Assembly: GCF_036059255.1 (NCBI RefSeq)
Contig: NZ_CP107947.1
Coordinates: 7,564,001-7,628,000 of the forward strand
DNA: 64,000 nucleotides
Source: Micromonospora sp. NBC_00389
GTDB lineage: Bacteria; Actinomycetota; Actinomycetes; Mycobacteriales; Micromonosporaceae
Direction of reading: 5' to 3'
Shown here: piece after piece, positions 17,853 to 26,531 of the stretch
How the letters are laid out: the number at the start of each line of letters is the position of its first letter
Numbering within the stretch: position 1 is the stretch's first letter
The notes under the pieces: generated by a model
The model's input: the letters and a program-made list of their open reading frames with translations, nothing else
Database searches by the model: none
Told to the model about the DNA's origin: nothing
Position numbers and translations under genes: made by a program

Positions 17853-19082
17853 TCATACCCCTACTCCCATGTGCTCAGCCAACTCCGCTACCGGAGAAGG
17901 CGGCGCACCACGTGTGCGACGCAGGATGTCCGACATCACCTCGTGCGCGATCGGCCGGCAGCGGATCTCCGACGGAGCGAGCCGGTCGCCGCGCAGCAGC
18001 ATCTCGCCGGCGTTCGCCACGTCGCCCATCTGGGCGAAACCGCGGGCGATGTCGAGCAGGTGGTGCGCGCGACGTTCGGGCAGCAACGCGTTGAAGGAGG
18101 GCTCCACGATGCGCAACTGATGCACCTCCACCGCCCGACCCCCGTCGCCCAGCTCCACCGCGGCGGCGGCCCGGTGCAGCTCGACGTTGGTCGGGCCGAA
18201 CGAGGTCCAGTAGTGGTTCTGGTCGCCGCCGAGCAGGGTGGCAGCCTCCTCGGCGCCGTTGATCAGGTCGTCGACGGTGGCCGAGTCACCGATCCGGGAA
18301 GCGGCCATGGCGCCCTGGAGCAGCAGCATGCCGTAGACGGAGAGCCGCGCCGGGGAGGCGTCGTTGCCACCTCCGGGCGCGAGCCGGTTGGCGATGTTGA
18401 CGTTCAGCTCCAGCGCCGGGCGGGCCCGGCCCATCGCGACCAGGGCGTTGCACACGCGGGTGGTGGCGATGCCGGCCAGCAGTTGGTCATCGGCCCGCTG
18501 GGCCACCGCCATCGACCGGTCCGCGGCCAGCCAGGCCAGCTCGCACTCGCCGAGCTTGCGCAGCACCGAGGAGGCGATCTGGTAGACCTGCCCGAGCAGG
18601 TGTGCCGCCTCAGCGGCCTGCTCCCCGCCGTAGCTGGCGTCGGCCGCCTGGGCGTCGCGCAGCAGCTTCGGCAGCGCGCGGGTGAGCATCCCGTAGCGGC
18701 CGTACTGGTAGGTGAGCCAGGCGTGGTTGACGGCCTTGCGCATGTCGTCCAGCGGCGGCGGGTACGGCGCCGCGTCGAAGTACGCGCTCATCGAGTCGTA
18801 CCGCTCCAGCGCCGCCCGGATCTCCTGCACCTCGACCTGGTCGATGCAGTTCAGCGCATCGGTACGCCGCTCCGGGTCCTTGCCCATCAGCAGCTGCACG
18901 TCCACCTGGAGGATGTCGGCGATCTCGTAGAGGACCGAGAACTTGTCCAACCGACGGACGCCCCGCTCGACCTTGTCCACCCAGCTCTTCGACTTGCCCA
19001 ACCGGTCCGCGAAGACCTGCTGCGACATCTTGCGTCGCCCCCGCCAGTAGGCCACTCGCCGCCCTACGGGTAGCTCGTCCAT
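17853..19082 (-). CDS. XRE-family regulator with TPR-like C-terminus
   Basis: 409 residues. Residues about 5-60 are a helix-turn-helix (RVAYWRGRRKMSQQVFADRLGKSKSWVDKVERGVRRLDKFSVL). The remainder is a long helical region of the kind seen in actinobacterial XRE regulators with TPR-like repeats (AAEAAHLLGQVYQIASSVLRKLGECELAWLAADRSMAVAQ; later HHLLDIARGFAQMGDVANAGEMLLRGDRLAPSEIRCRPIAHEVM). It probably senses a ligand or partner through this part. It is the first gene of a pair with the flavoprotein and diverges from the primase/polymerase-like gene across a 249-nt gap containing a perfect palindrome. Confidence 0.87.
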   Translation of the reverse strand: MDELPVGRRVAYWRGRRKMSQQVFADRLGKSKSWVDKVERGVRRLDKFSVLYEIADILQVDVQLLMGKDPERRTDALNCIDQVEVQEIRAALERYDSMSAYFDAAPYPPPLDDMRKAVNHAWLTYQYGRYGMLTRALPKLLRDAQAADASYGGEQAAEAAHLLGQVYQIASSVLRKLGECELAWLAADRSMAVAQRADDQLLAGIATTRVCNALVAMGRARPALELNVNIANRLAPGGGNDASPARLSVYGMLLLQGAMAASRIGDSATVDDLINGAEEAATLLGGDQNHYWTSFGPTNVELHRAAAAVELGDGGRAVEVHQLRIVEPSFNALLPERRAHHLLDIARGFAQMGDVANAGEMLLRGDRLAPSEIRCRPIAHEVMSDILRRTRGAPPSPVAELAEHMGVGV

Positions 19083-19217
19083 CTCCCCATCCCTCCCCTG
19101 CCGCCCCGGCCAATCAGGCCCGGGCGATGTCCGCGGGCGTGGCGAAAGTCATCCATGTTCAGGTTTTGCCTGGTCGCACAGCTAGTGCGTCAGCCATACA
19201 GCCAGTCCTCGTACTTT

Positions 19218-19234
19218 TCGTGCAAGTTGCACGA
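19218..19234. promoter_or_regulatory. Perfect 17-nt palindrome in the divergent promoter region
   Basis: TCGTGCAA-G-TTGCACGA: 8-bp arms around a single central base, with no mismatch. It lies about 135 nt before the XRE start and about 98 nt before the primase/polymerase-like start, so it could control either side. The likely binder is the adjacent XRE regulator, but this is inference. Confidence 0.6.
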
Positions 19235-19331
19235 GCCGTTTCGTCAACCTCAACGATCGTGGGTTACGGCAGTGACGGCGCTCGACATGCGACCTGGCGT
19301 TCGCCGGGCCCGACGAGGGGAGATGGCAAAC

Positions 19332-20003
19332 ATGTGGGGGAACGTCGCACCGCGCGTCGCCGAACTGTCGCCGCTGGAAAGAGTCCGGCTGCGCCGGGTC
19401 GCCGTGCGGTACGCCGCGCACGGGTGGGAGGTCACCCCGGGGGCCTGTCTGGCCCGCAGCCGGTTCGTGTGCGGCCGGGCCGGCTGCCCCACCGTGGGCT
19501 GCCATCCCGCCCTGGAGAACTGGGAGCTGGCGGCCAGCGCCGACCCGGCCCGGGTGGCCAACTGGTGGCGGGCCCGCCCACACGGCGTGCTGCTGCCGAC
19601 CGGTCGGGCCTTCGACGTGCTGGAGGTGCCCGCCCACCTCGGCCAGCTCGTGCTCGACGCGGTGCAGACCCATCCGGCCGGCACCGGCGTACGCGGACCG
19701 GTGCTGGTCACCCCCACCGGGCGGTGGATGTTCCTGGTCCGCCCCGGCGATCCGCTCCGGCCGGAGCTGGAGCACTGCTTCCACGTGGTCCGGCACGGGC
19801 CGGGGTCGTGGATCCCGGCACCGCCCACCCGGCTGCCAGAGGGGACGGTGCGCTGGGCGGTCGCCCCGGAGCAGGCCCGCTGGCAGCTTCCGGATTCCTA
19901 CCTCGTGCAGAACACGCTGATCGAGGCGCTGCGCGCCACCGGGGTGACCCTCGCCCCCGACCTGCTCCCTGGTCACCTGCCGCTGCCACGGCGCGGCATG
20001 TGA
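19332..20003 (+). CDS. Bifunctional primase/polymerase-like (prim-pol) N-domain protein
   Basis: About 223 residues. The sequence RLRRVAVRYAAHGWEVTPGACLARSRFVC...TVGCHPALENWELAASADPARVANWWRARPHGVLLPTGRAFDVLEVP matches the small stand-alone prim-pol-like proteins common in actinobacteria. In true prim-pols the later VPT/DVLE region carries the metal-binding Asp pair; here DVLEVP replaces a DVDxD motif, so catalysis is doubtful. A GAGGGGAG ribosome site favours the ATG at 19332 over one at 19323. It diverges from the XRE/flavoprotein pair; its role is unknown. Confidence 0.75.
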   Translation: MWGNVAPRVAELSPLERVRLRRVAVRYAAHGWEVTPGACLARSRFVCGRAGCPTVGCHPALENWELAASADPARVANWWRARPHGVLLPTGRAFDVLEVPAHLGQLVLDAVQTHPAGTGVRGPVLVTPTGRWMFLVRPGDPLRPELEHCFHVVRHGPGSWIPAPPTRLPEGTVRWAVAPEQARWQLPDSYLVQNTLIEALRATGVTLAPDLLPGHLPLPRRGM

Positions 20004-20108
20004 ACCGGCCCCGGTGGGCGATTCCATCCGGTGGCCGACAGCGTCGCCGAGGCGTCGGTCCTCGTTGACAGTGAGACGGCGCGAACGCGCGCCACGAACG
20101 GGGGAACG

Positions 20109-20270
20109 ATGTCCACGGACGACCGAGCGCCTCATCCCGGCGGCACCGAACCGCCCCGGCGCAGCCACCCACGACACCGGTGGGCCGGCACCCGCCCGTC
20201 CGGCTCGCGCCCCGGCCGTCCCCGCCCCACCGGTTCCCGTCCCGCTGGCACCCACCGCCCGCTCCGCTAG
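20109..20270 (+). CDS. Possible 53-residue basic Pro/Arg-rich peptide
   Basis: A short frame from an ATG preceded by GGGGGAACG reads MSTDDRAPHPGGTEPPRRSH..., rich in Arg, Pro, Gly and Ser, and ends at a TAG sharing the palindrome CTAG with the stop of the convergent ApbE gene. A TTGACA box lies about 40 nt upstream. The composition is also what random GC-rich DNA gives, so this is weak. Confidence 0.25.
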   Translation: MSTDDRAPHPGGTEPPRRSHPRHRWAGTRPSGSRPGRPRPTGSRPAGTHRPLR

Positions 20271-21025
20271 TCCGTGCGGGGCATGCCGGCGGAGACGAAC
20301 TGGCGGGCGTCGTCGGTGATGACGGCGTGGGTGTGGTCGGGAAGACGGTCCAGCCAGCCGATCCCGGCGACCCCCATGGCAAGCGCCGCGGTGGCGTAGG
20401 CGTCGGACACCCCGAGGTCGGTGCCGACCACGGTGACGGATCGCAGCCCACCGGCCGGCGCGCCCCGGCGCGGGTCCAGCACGTGTCGACCCCGCTCATA
20501 GACCCCGGACGTGGCCACGGCCAGATCGGTCCCGGCCAGCACCAGGCAGGCCGCCATCGGGTCCCAGGGGTGCCGAATGCCGATCCGCCACGGCTCGCCG
20601 GACGGGGAGAAGCCGCGTACCCGCACGTCACCGCCGGCGTTCACGCAGTGGTTCGCCGCGCCGGCGGCGAGCAGCCGGTCCGAGGCGACCTGTGCCGCCC
20701 AGCCCTTGACGAACCCGGACGGGTCGAGCCGGCCGGTGGCGTACGCGTCGAAGAACCCATCGGTGGCGCCCCACAGGTCGGCGCAGGCCTCCAACACGAA
20801 CCGCAGGTCCGCCGACGCCTCGGAGAGCAGCACCTCGCCCCGGTCGAAGCGGCACACCTCGCTGTCCGTCCGGTACGTGCTGAACCGCGCGTCCACCTCG
20901 CGCATCCAGGCGAAGACCTGGTCGGCCAGCTCGCGCAGCCGCGCCGGTGGCAGGTCGTCGGCGAGGTCCAGGGTGATGGCCGTACCCATGATCTGCTCGA
21001 CCTGGCACAGCCCGGGTCGGGTCAT
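20267..21025 (-). CDS. apbE: ApbE-type FAD:protein FMN transferase
   Basis: About 252 residues. It covalently attaches FMN from FAD to a Thr of an exported FMN-binding domain. Family features: EQIMGTAITLDL at the N-terminus, FDRGEVLLSEAS, the GFFDAYATGRLDPSGFVKGWA segment, NAGGDVRVRG (flavin/metal site) and VATSGVYERGRHVLDPR. It lacks an obvious lipoprotein signal, as in other actinobacterial short ApbEs. The start is taken at the ATG at 21025; a GTG 12 nt upstream is possible. It is the last gene of the five-gene operon, 13 nt after its likely substrate gene. Confidence 0.9.
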   Translation of the reverse strand: MTRPGLCQVEQIMGTAITLDLADDLPPARLRELADQVFAWMREVDARFSTYRTDSEVCRFDRGEVLLSEASADLRFVLEACADLWGATDGFFDAYATGRLDPSGFVKGWAAQVASDRLLAAGAANHCVNAGGDVRVRGFSPSGEPWRIGIRHPWDPMAACLVLAGTDLAVATSGVYERGRHVLDPRRGAPAGGLRSVTVVGTDLGVSDAYATAALAMGVAGIGWLDRLPDHTHAVITDDARQFVSAGMPRTD

Positions 21026-21038
21026 CGTCGCCGGCACG

Positions 21039-21623
21039 TCAGAACGCCTCCTCGATCGCGCCTCGCAGCGACTGCTTGTAGGAGTTGCTGGTCTCGGTGG
21101 CACCGGAGACGGTGTTGAGGTTGGCGCTCTGCTTCTGCACCACCTCGCCACCGGTGCCGTTGTACCTGTCCCGGACGTCACCGCTGTGGATGTCGGACTC
21201 GCCCCCGCTGGGCAGCGACAGCGAGATGGCCTCGATGATCCGGGTGCCGGAGACCACGATCTGCACCTGCACGTACCCGTACTCGTTGTCCACGCCCGGC
21301 CCGGTGACCCGGCGGGTGGTCGGCTGCGGCGCCTTGGTGGTGGTCCGCGGTGCGGTGGGGGCCTTCGCGGTGGTGCGGGTGCCGGACGGGCGGGCGGTGC
21401 TCTTGCTCGGCTTGGGCGACGACGGCGCGTTGGGAGCCACCGACGGCGTCGGTGCGACGCCCACCGGGGCGGCGCTCGGGTCGACACCCTGCGGGGTGGG
21501 GTTGACCGACTGGCCGACAGGCAGGTCCTGGGCGACCTGGGAGGTGCCCGGCGAGCCCTTGAGCACCACCAGCGCGGTGGTGCTGGCGGCCAGACCGGTG
21601 ATCGCGAGGAACGCGCGACGCAT
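21039..21623 (-). CDS. Exported FMN-binding domain protein (ApbE substrate)
   Basis: 194 residues. A membrane-anchoring or signal segment (RRAFLAITGLAASTTALVVL) is followed by a Pro/Ser/Thr/Lys-rich linker to about residue 105 and a C-terminal FMN-binding domain. That domain ends in NTVSGATETSNSYKQSL: the S-G-A-T motif whose Thr is flavinylated by ApbE. GGAAGG 6 nt before the ATG sets the start. It sits between the membrane reductase and apbE, so it should carry electrons delivered by the reductase outside the membrane. Confidence 0.92.
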   Translation of the reverse strand: MRRAFLAITGLAASTTALVVLKGSPGTSQVAQDLPVGQSVNPTPQGVDPSAAPVGVAPTPSVAPNAPSSPKPSKSTARPSGTRTTAKAPTAPRTTTKAPQPTTRRVTGPGVDNEYGYVQVQIVVSGTRIIEAISLSLPSGGESDIHSGDVRDRYNGTGGEVVQKQSANLNTVSGATETSNSYKQSLRGAIEEAF

Positions 21624-21634
21624 GGGATGCCTTC

Positions 21635-23053
21635 CTACAACTCGAAGGTGGCCAGGTGGATCTGCCGGCGGGGGACGCCGGCCCGGCGCAACGCGCGCAC
21701 CGACTGCTCGACCAGCCCGGGCGGCCCGCACAGGTAGACGTCGCGCCGGGCCACGTCGGGCACCAGTTGCCGCAGCCCGTCCGGGCTCATCAACTGGCGG
21801 GGGCCGGGGTCGTCGCGGGAGCCGATGACGTACCAGACCGAGGTGTCCCGGGCCTGGGCCAGCCAGTCCAGCTCATGGCTGAGCAGCACGTCGGCCGGGG
21901 TGCGGGCCCGGTAGATCAGCGCGGCGCCCGGCGGCAACTCCTCCAGCATGGCCCGGATCGGGGTGATGCCGCTGCCGCCGGCGATCAGCAGCGCCCGGTC
22001 GCCGATCCGGTGCGCCGCCGTGAAGGTGCCCGACGGGCCCTGCGCCCAGACCCGGGTGCCCGGGTCCAGGTCGCGCAGGTCGGCGGTGTGCGAGCCGACC
22101 ACCTTGACGGTGAGGCGCAGCCAGCGGCCGTTGGCCGCAGCGGAGACGGAGAACGGGTGCGACTGCCACCAGCAGCCCCGGGTGAGGAAGCGCCAGCGGA
22201 AGTACTGCCCGCCGAGCATCGCCAGCCGGCCCAGCCGCTCACCGGTGAGGTAGATGGAGATGGTGTCCGGGCTCTCCGCGACCACGTCGGCGACCCGCAG
22301 CCGGTACCGCAGGTTGAACGCCAGCGGCGCGATCACCCGACCCCAGAGCAGGGCGGCGACCACCAGCACGTAGAGGGCGATCCAGCCGGTGCGCACCGGC
22401 CCGGGCTTGTACAGCTGCGCACCGTGGCTGAACTGGTGCCCGAAGCCGAGCAGCAGGATCAGATAGCTGGACCAGTGCAGCAGGTGCCACAGCTCGTAGG
22501 GCAACGCCCGGCGGATCGCCCGCACGCTGCTGAACCCGACCAGCATCATGATGCCGGTGGCGACGAACGCCGAGACCATGTCCTCGTAGTCGTCGAGCAG
22601 TACGCCGACCTCGGCGAACACGGAGTGGTTACGCAGGTCCGCGTAGCCGACCAGGATCAGCGACATGTGCGCCAGCACGGCGACCAGCAGGGTCGCACCG
22701 ACGTCGCGGTGCCAGCGGGCCAGTTGTTCGCCGCCGATCCACCGCTCCAGCACCGGCAGCCGGCTCATCATCAGCACCTGCACCAGCAGCAGGTAGCCGG
22801 CGACCAGGCCGGTGATCCGGCCGGCCGCGGTCACGGTGGCCGCGGTGGTCTTCAACGAGCCGGCGGGGGTGCCCAGCCACCACGGCAGCACGCTGGCGAG
22901 CAGGCCGACCAGGAGCAGCACGGCCAGCAGCCGCCGGCCGCCGGGTCCGCGCCGGTCCGGGATCGGCGGGGGTACGGGCTCAGCCGTCCGGCCGCCGTGC
23001 CGGGACGAGGTCCCGGTGCGGCGGCCGGCGGCGTGGGTGTGCGAATGCGTCAC
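21635..23053 (-). CDS. Ferric-reductase-like transmembrane/ferredoxin reductase protein
   Basis: 472 residues. After a His/Arg-rich N-terminus come about six membrane helices (residues 40-230) with paired His residues (RWHRDVGATLLVAVLAHMSL; LWHLLHWSSYLILLLGFGHQFSHG), as in heme-binding ferric reductase domains. The C-terminal half is a ferredoxin-NADP reductase module: HPFSVS (FAD), IAGGSGITPIRAML (NAD(P)H loop) and VYLCGPPGLVEQ. It should pass electrons from cytosolic NAD(P)H through FAD and hemes across the membrane. Its GTG start overlaps the DUF1501 stop (GTGA); the FMN-binding gene follows 11 nt after its stop. Confidence 0.9.
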   Translation of the reverse strand: MTHSHTHAAGRRTGTSSRHGGRTAEPVPPPIPDRRGPGGRRLLAVLLLVGLLASVLPWWLGTPAGSLKTTAATVTAAGRITGLVAGYLLLVQVLMMSRLPVLERWIGGEQLARWHRDVGATLLVAVLAHMSLILVGYADLRNHSVFAEVGVLLDDYEDMVSAFVATGIMMLVGFSSVRAIRRALPYELWHLLHWSSYLILLLGFGHQFSHGAQLYKPGPVRTGWIALYVLVVAALLWGRVIAPLAFNLRYRLRVADVVAESPDTISIYLTGERLGRLAMLGGQYFRWRFLTRGCWWQSHPFSVSAAANGRWLRLTVKVVGSHTADLRDLDPGTRVWAQGPSGTFTAAHRIGDRALLIAGGSGITPIRAMLEELPPGAALIYRARTPADVLLSHELDWLAQARDTSVWYVIGSRDDPGPRQLMSPDGLRQLVPDVARRDVYLCGPPGLVEQSVRALRRAGVPRRQIHLATFEL

Positions 23054-24432
23054 GCGTACAGCTTCATCGGGGCGTACTTCTGGCGGGGGAAGACCTTGTC
23101 CACCTCCGCGTTGGTGAGCCCGAACCGGCCCTGCGCGACCGCGCCGTAGACGTTGAACATGTTGTTGTACTCGGGCACGTCACCGGAGTCCAGCTTGTCC
23201 AGGCCGTTCCAGGTGCCGAGCAGCGAGCCGGCCAGCTTCTTGCCGGACAGCAGGGTGACCACCCCGCCGTGCCCGTGGTCGGTGCCGCCGCCGTTGGAGC
23301 CGACCCGGCGCCCGAACTCGCTGGACACCATGATCGTCACGTCGGCGGCCTGCGGGCCGAGGTCGGTGAAGAACGCGGCCATGGCGCTGGCCAGCTCGTT
23401 CAGCCGGCGGTGCAGTTGGCCGCCCTCGCGGGTGCCCTGGTTCTCGTGGGTGTCGTAGCCACCCATGCCGACGGTGGCGACCCGTACGTTGGCGCCACCC
23501 TTGATCAGCTGGGCGAGCTGCTTGAACGCGTTGCCGACGCCCTCGTACGTGACCCCCGCGGCCGGCTGGTACGGCTTGGCGGCGAGCTTCTGCGCCGTGG
23601 CCAGCGCGCCCATGCCCTCCTGCACGGCCTCCTCGACCGGGTGGTTGATCCCGGTGAAGAGCCCCTTGATCGCCTTCTCGGTGGCGGCCCGGAACCGCTC
23701 GTCGCCGTTGAGCCGCAGCGAGCCGACGTTGTTCAGCGAGAGCGCGCCGTTGTTGCCGACCAGCGAGCGGGGCAGCGTGCTGCCGATGCCGACGCTGCGG
23801 AAGGCGGTGCCCTTGCCGAGGTTGTCGACCAGGCCGTCCAGCCAGCCCCGGCCGCCGGTCTCGTTCGGCAGCCCGCCCAGGTTGCAGGCGTCCGCGGCCT
23901 GGAAGTGGCTGCGCGACAGCCGCTCGTCGGAGACCGCCGGGATGAAGCCCAACTGGCCAGCCTTGAGCCACTGCTCCAGCGGCTTGAACGCGCTGGTCAG
24001 CTTGAAGCCGCGGCCCAGGGCCAGCGAGTCGTTGCCGAGCAGCAGGTCGGGGCGGGCTTTGGCGAGCACCGCGTCGCCGTCCGGTGCGACCAGGCTCAGC
24101 CCGTCCAACCCGCCGTAGAGGAAGACGTGGATCAGGGTGCCGGTCTTGGTCGCCGCGAACGACGCCGAGGTGGTGACGAACTGGGCGGTGGCCAGCGCGG
24201 TGGCGGTGGCCGCGGCACCGGCGACGAAGGTCCGCCGGGTGACACCGCGACCGTCCTGCTGGGCCTCCTCCAGGTCCTCCAGGGTGCGGTAGCGGTCGGC
24301 CTCGGCGGCGTTCTCGGCGGCGACGAGGTCGGCCTCCGCCCGCAGCAGCGCCTCGGCCGGGTTGTCGGCCAGCCGCCGCAGGTCGGGGCATTCAGGGTGC
24401 AGGGGGAAAGAGTTGTACACAGTCTTCTCCAT
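23050..24432 (-). CDS. DUF1501 protein with Tat-like signal
   Basis: 460 residues from an ATG preceded by GAGG at 6 nt. A GTG at 24444 overlapping the DUF1800 stop is the alternative. A twin-arginine-like signal (GVTRRTFVAGAAATATAL, RR at about 66-67) lies unusually far from the N-terminus, after a helical, acidic leader. The body has the DUF1501 features GTLIHVFLYGGLDGLSLVAP, SRSHFQAADACNLG, VATVGMGGYDTHENQ and SSEFGRRVGSNGGGTDHGHGG, a sulfatase/alkaline-phosphatase-like fold signature. Its function is unknown; DUF1501 genes are often paired with DUF1800 genes, as here. Confidence 0.9.
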   Translation of the reverse strand: MEKTVYNSFPLHPECPDLRRLADNPAEALLRAEADLVAAENAAEADRYRTLEDLEEAQQDGRGVTRRTFVAGAAATATALATAQFVTTSASFAATKTGTLIHVFLYGGLDGLSLVAPDGDAVLAKARPDLLLGNDSLALGRGFKLTSAFKPLEQWLKAGQLGFIPAVSDERLSRSHFQAADACNLGGLPNETGGRGWLDGLVDNLGKGTAFRSVGIGSTLPRSLVGNNGALSLNNVGSLRLNGDERFRAATEKAIKGLFTGINHPVEEAVQEGMGALATAQKLAAKPYQPAAGVTYEGVGNAFKQLAQLIKGGANVRVATVGMGGYDTHENQGTREGGQLHRRLNELASAMAAFFTDLGPQAADVTIMVSSEFGRRVGSNGGGTDHGHGGVVTLLSGKKLAGSLLGTWNGLDKLDSGDVPEYNNMFNVYGAVAQGRFGLTNAEVDKVFPRQKYAPMKLYA

Positions 24433-24440
24433 CGGGTGCC

Positions 24441-26531
24441 TCACCGGAGGTGGTGCTGGGGGGAAGCGAGGATCGCCCGCGCGACGGCGGTGATGGCCCC
24501 GTTGAACGTGGCGTCGACCTTGGCGTTCGCCGGTACACCGGCCACACCGAGGACCAGGTTCTTCTCGCGGGCGGTCAACTTCTGGTTCACCAGCCGCTGG
24601 GCGAGCGCGTCCACGTACGCCCCGGCGGTGGCCGGTGGCTTGGCGACCAGCTTCTCCGGCGCGGTGTACGTGAAGACGGTGCGGTAGCCGGCGAGGAGTT
24701 CACCGGCCTCGTTCCAGCCGTTGACCATGGTGCCGGCCGAGGTCCAGGCGACGTAGACGTCCGGGTAGCCGTCCGGGGTGGGCTGGCCCATCGGGTACTG
24801 GCCCAGCTCGCGCAGCTTGTCGTGAATCTGCCGCAGGCCGCGGGCGTACGGGGTGCGCTTGCTGTCACCGTTGTTGTGCTTCGGCGACGCGTCCGGCGAG
24901 ACGCCCAGGGTGCGGTACGTGGCGGCCAGGTACTCCATCGGCCGGCGCACCTTCTGCCCCACCGCGGCCCAGAACTCCGAGGAGCTGAACAGCGTCATCA
25001 ACACCGGCTTGATCATGCCGTTGTTGGTGGAGTACGTCTTGGCCATCCGGTCCACCAGGGACTTCGGCGGGGTGTCCGAGACGAACCGGGTCGCCAGGCT
25101 CTGCGCCACGTACTTCGCGGTCGACGGGTGCAGCGCGATGTAGGTGATGTACGCGTCGATCGCGGCTTCGGCCTTCTTCGGGTCCGACGAGTTGTTCGCG
25201 TGCGTGAAGGTGAGGATCTTCACCTTGCCGACGTAGTGCTGCTCGGGCCTGAAGACGTACTTGCCGTCCTGGACGCCGCGGCCGGTCTGGAGCAGGGCTG
25301 CCTGGCGCACGTCCGGCTCCTTGTAGCCGCCGTCCACGCCGACCGAGTAGAGCTCCAGGTTCTCCCGGGCGAGGTTCTCGTTGATCGCGTCCTTGCGGGA
25401 GTCCTTCTGGTTCAGGTAGATCAGCAGCGCGGGGTGCTTGTTCGCGGCGACCAGCATCTCCGGGTAGCTGCCCAGCGCGTGCGCCCGCACGACGTCCTTG
25501 TCGAACGAGTTGCGGTACACCTCGCCGCCGTCGAAGTCGGCGGCGACGTGCAGGAAGTCGTTCCAGAAGTCGACCATCACCTCGAACAGCTGGCGCTTGG
25601 ACCAGATCTGCCGCGCGATGGTGGCGTCGACCATCTCCCGCTCCGGCTGGGCGCCCTGGTCGTTGAGCGTGTCGCGCTGGTCGCGCAGCTGCTGCACGGT
25701 GAGCTTCTGGGTGGGCAGCTCGGCGAGCTTCAGCTCGGCCTTGCTCGGTTCGAGCTTGTCCGGGTCCAGTTGCGCGCGGATCCAGCCGTCGATGCCCAGC
25801 TTTTTGATGTCGGCGACCACCGCGGGCGTCGCCCCGAAGGTGGCCCGCCGGGCCAGGTGCAGGATCGGGTCCTTGGCCAGCACCGTCTTGACGGTCACCT
25901 TGGTCTCCGCCGCGGCCGCGGCCGGGCCGGAGAAGGTGCGCCCACCGGTGGGCGAGTTCTTCTTCAGCGCCTCGCCGGCGCGGGAGCCCATGTAGCTCTC
26001 GTTCTGCTCGGTGTAGGTGCGCACCGTGCTGGGCTGCTGGCCGCTGGGCCGAGCCGCGGTGCCGTCGGTGACGGTGCTGCCGGTCGCGTCGGCCGCCGCC
26101 TCGTCACCGAACAGGCTGCGGAACTGCGGGGTCATGGCGAGTGCCGCGCCACCGGCGACGACGGCGGCGGTGCCGCCGAGCGCCACGATTGCCTTGCGCC
26201 GGCCGACCTTGCGGCCCGGCTCGTCGTCATCGTCCAAGGTGGGCAGTCCGGTGCCGGCCGGCCGGGCCGGGGCCGGGCGGCCAAGACCCTCCGGGCCGAC
26301 CCACTGCGGTCCACGCGGGGCGGGAGCGGGGTGTCCGGCGTGCGCGTACCCGTCGGCGTACTGCTCGCGCGGGTCGGCCTGCGGGTAGCCGCCCTGGTAG
26401 GTGTGGGGCGAGTCGTGCCCGTACGACGCGGACGGGTTGTGGTCGCCGTACCCGTCCGAGGTGTGGTGCTGGCGTCCGTCCCAGCCGCGGTCGTCCCGCG
26501 GTCGACGTGGTGGCACATTCTGGTCGGCCAT
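24441..26531 (-). CDS. DUF1800 protein, membrane-anchored or exported
   Basis: 696 residues. Residues 1-105 are a disordered stretch rich in Gly, His, Tyr, Pro and Asp. A KVGRRKAIVALGG twin-arginine-like motif and a hydrophobic segment follow (about 107-133). The DUF1800 domain fills residues about 215-696: HLARRATFGATPAVVADIKKLGIDGWI, FWNDFLHVAADF, HPALLIYLNQKDSRKDAINENLARENLELYSVGVDGGY and SLATRFVSDTPP. The NENLARE.LEL...G pattern is the family hallmark. It is the first gene of the operon, with a 430-nt leader region. No biochemical role is established for the family. Confidence 0.92.
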   Translation of the reverse strand: MADQNVPPRRPRDDRGWDGRQHHTSDGYGDHNPSASYGHDSPHTYQGGYPQADPREQYADGYAHAGHPAPAPRGPQWVGPEGLGRPAPARPAGTGLPTLDDDDEPGRKVGRRKAIVALGGTAAVVAGGAALAMTPQFRSLFGDEAAADATGSTVTDGTAARPSGQQPSTVRTYTEQNESYMGSRAGEALKKNSPTGGRTFSGPAAAAAETKVTVKTVLAKDPILHLARRATFGATPAVVADIKKLGIDGWIRAQLDPDKLEPSKAELKLAELPTQKLTVQQLRDQRDTLNDQGAQPEREMVDATIARQIWSKRQLFEVMVDFWNDFLHVAADFDGGEVYRNSFDKDVVRAHALGSYPEMLVAANKHPALLIYLNQKDSRKDAINENLARENLELYSVGVDGGYKEPDVRQAALLQTGRGVQDGKYVFRPEQHYVGKVKILTFTHANNSSDPKKAEAAIDAYITYIALHPSTAKYVAQSLATRFVSDTPPKSLVDRMAKTYSTNNGMIKPVLMTLFSSSEFWAAVGQKVRRPMEYLAATYRTLGVSPDASPKHNNGDSKRTPYARGLRQIHDKLRELGQYPMGQPTPDGYPDVYVAWTSAGTMVNGWNEAGELLAGYRTVFTYTAPEKLVAKPPATAGAYVDALAQRLVNQKLTAREKNLVLGVAGVPANAKVDATFNGAITAVARAILASPQHHLR

